The notes beneath the pieces were generated by a model. That model saw only the letters and a program-made list of their open reading frames with translations. It did no database searches and was not told where the DNA came from. Of a stretch of DNA of 25,308 nt, positions 24,920 through 25,308 are shown piece by piece. Numbering within the stretch: position 1 is the stretch's first letter; the number at the start of each line of letters is the position of its first letter. The translations under genes were made by a program, and so were the position numbers. The DNA comes from Bacteroidales bacterium (lineage in GTDB: Bacteria > Bacteroidota > Bacteroidia > Bacteroidales > Bacteroidaceae), in contig SFIS01000075.1 of NCBI GenBank assembly GCA_004555245.1, positions 1 to 25,308 of the forward strand, read 5' to 3'.

Positions 24920-24927
24920 CAAATATA
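24920..24927 (-). promoter_or_regulatory. -7 promoter element of lepA
   Basis: On the minus strand this reads TATATTTG, matching TAnnTTTG, in an AT-rich setting. It leaves a leader of roughly 115 nt before ATG 24796. No clear -33 motif. Confidence 0.65.
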
Positions 24928-25032
24928 CGAAGAAATTTTGAGATTGGACAGAAGTTTTAACGTTTTTTTGATTTTTTGTGGAGGAAGCGGTGTTTTAGAC
25001 GACAACGGGGGCTTCGTACTTTTTTAATTATG

Positions 25033-25176
25033 GATTTTTAAACGACAACACAGACAACTATGACAACGGGAAGAACGGGGCAACTGGGGATGTCACAAAG
25101 TGACATACAACACAGACAACGGGATTACTTCTGCAACTGAGAATGTTGTTATTGTTGTCTTTGTTGTCTTCTAAAA
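25033..25176 (+). repeat. Family-A repeat, copy A11
   Basis: ATTTTTAAACGACAACACAG arm, GGGAAGAACGGGGCAACTGG, core palindrome at 25090-25106 with loop AAA, ACAACACAGACAACGGGATT and right arm ending TTGTCTTCTAAAACCATCAA. An additional GACGACAAC word lies upstream at about 25000. Confidence 0.85.
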
Positions 25177-25193
25177 CCATCAAGCGGGGGATT

Positions 25194-25241
25194 GGTTGTA
25201 TGGATTGAAAAAAACCGAAATCCACCCCTTGAAGAGTATGG
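25194..25241 (+). repeat. 48-bp repeat D, copy 2
   Basis: Same sequence as 8379-8426 with one mismatch. Beyond it to the window end (25242-25308) I see only a small hairpin, TAAGAGC/GCTCTTA at 25280-25295, and no gene. Confidence 0.85.
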
Positions 25242-25308
25242 GGGCGTTGCCCTGGTGCCAGCCTTCCGCTTTTGTCTTATAAGAGCAAGCTCTTAACAAC
25301 AAAACCGG

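Noticed and set aside
24797..25032. tRNA or riboswitch in the lepA leader
   Set aside because: No cloverleaf, T-loop motif or known riboswitch core is visible; only the -7 element and AT-rich sequence.

Overview
The window looks like a chromosomal segment from a gut or oral Bacteroidota, most likely Prevotellaceae. Four things point there: promoter -7 elements of the form TAnnTTTG (seen upstream of four genes), near absence of Shine-Dalgarno sequences, a giant secreted pectin-type glycoside hydrolase ending in a Prevotella/T9SS-like C-terminal motif, and a small protein with an acidic Trp-Glu-Asp tail beside it. The genus is inference; no rRNA or tRNA gene is present to confirm it.

Layout: (1) 1-3389, menaquinone genes menB-menC-menE on + , with a tandem repeat and a perfect palindrome between cistrons; a BadF/BadG-type kinase converges on menE and overlaps it by 12 nt. 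(2) 4236-4550, a 117-bp MITE-like element with perfect 18-bp inverted ends, then a promoter driving a two-gene envelope operon: a large MscS-type channel and a phospholipase D/cardiolipin synthase-like protein that overlap by one base. (3) 8249-9330, repeats and a 126-bp long hairpin. (4) 9331-16314, a 2132-residue secreted GH105-like multidomain protein, a 69-residue small protein and a strong terminator, all on the minus strand. (5) 16444-19736, a two-gene ATPase/RloB module (predicted phage defence) bracketed on both sides by large mosaic repeats. (6) 19783-20781, a membrane-anchored metallophosphoesterase. (7) 20791-22034, a dense repeat field. (8) 22062-24796, lepA, a Crp/Fnr-type regulator and a Dabb-domain protein, probably one minus-strand transcript. 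(9) 24797-25308, the lepA promoter and more repeats.

The most unusual content is not a protein. Almost every long intergenic stretch is built from two repeat families. Family A (about 150 bp, nine copies with a core plus partial arms, both orientations) has arms made of GACAAC/GTTGTC words around a 17-nt palindrome whose 7-bp stem is invariant in all nine copies while only the 3-nt loop varies. Family B (about 280-355 bp, four copies) is a chain of short hairpins whose modules are shuffled and in one copy inverted. A and B lie next to each other in a recurring order and enclose the ATPase/RloB pair. I do not recognise either family as a named element.

The genes themselves are mostly ordinary housekeeping or niche functions: respiration quinone synthesis, osmotic and lipid homeostasis, pectin breakdown, translation, regulation. 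All functions are read from motifs by eye; no database search was possible.
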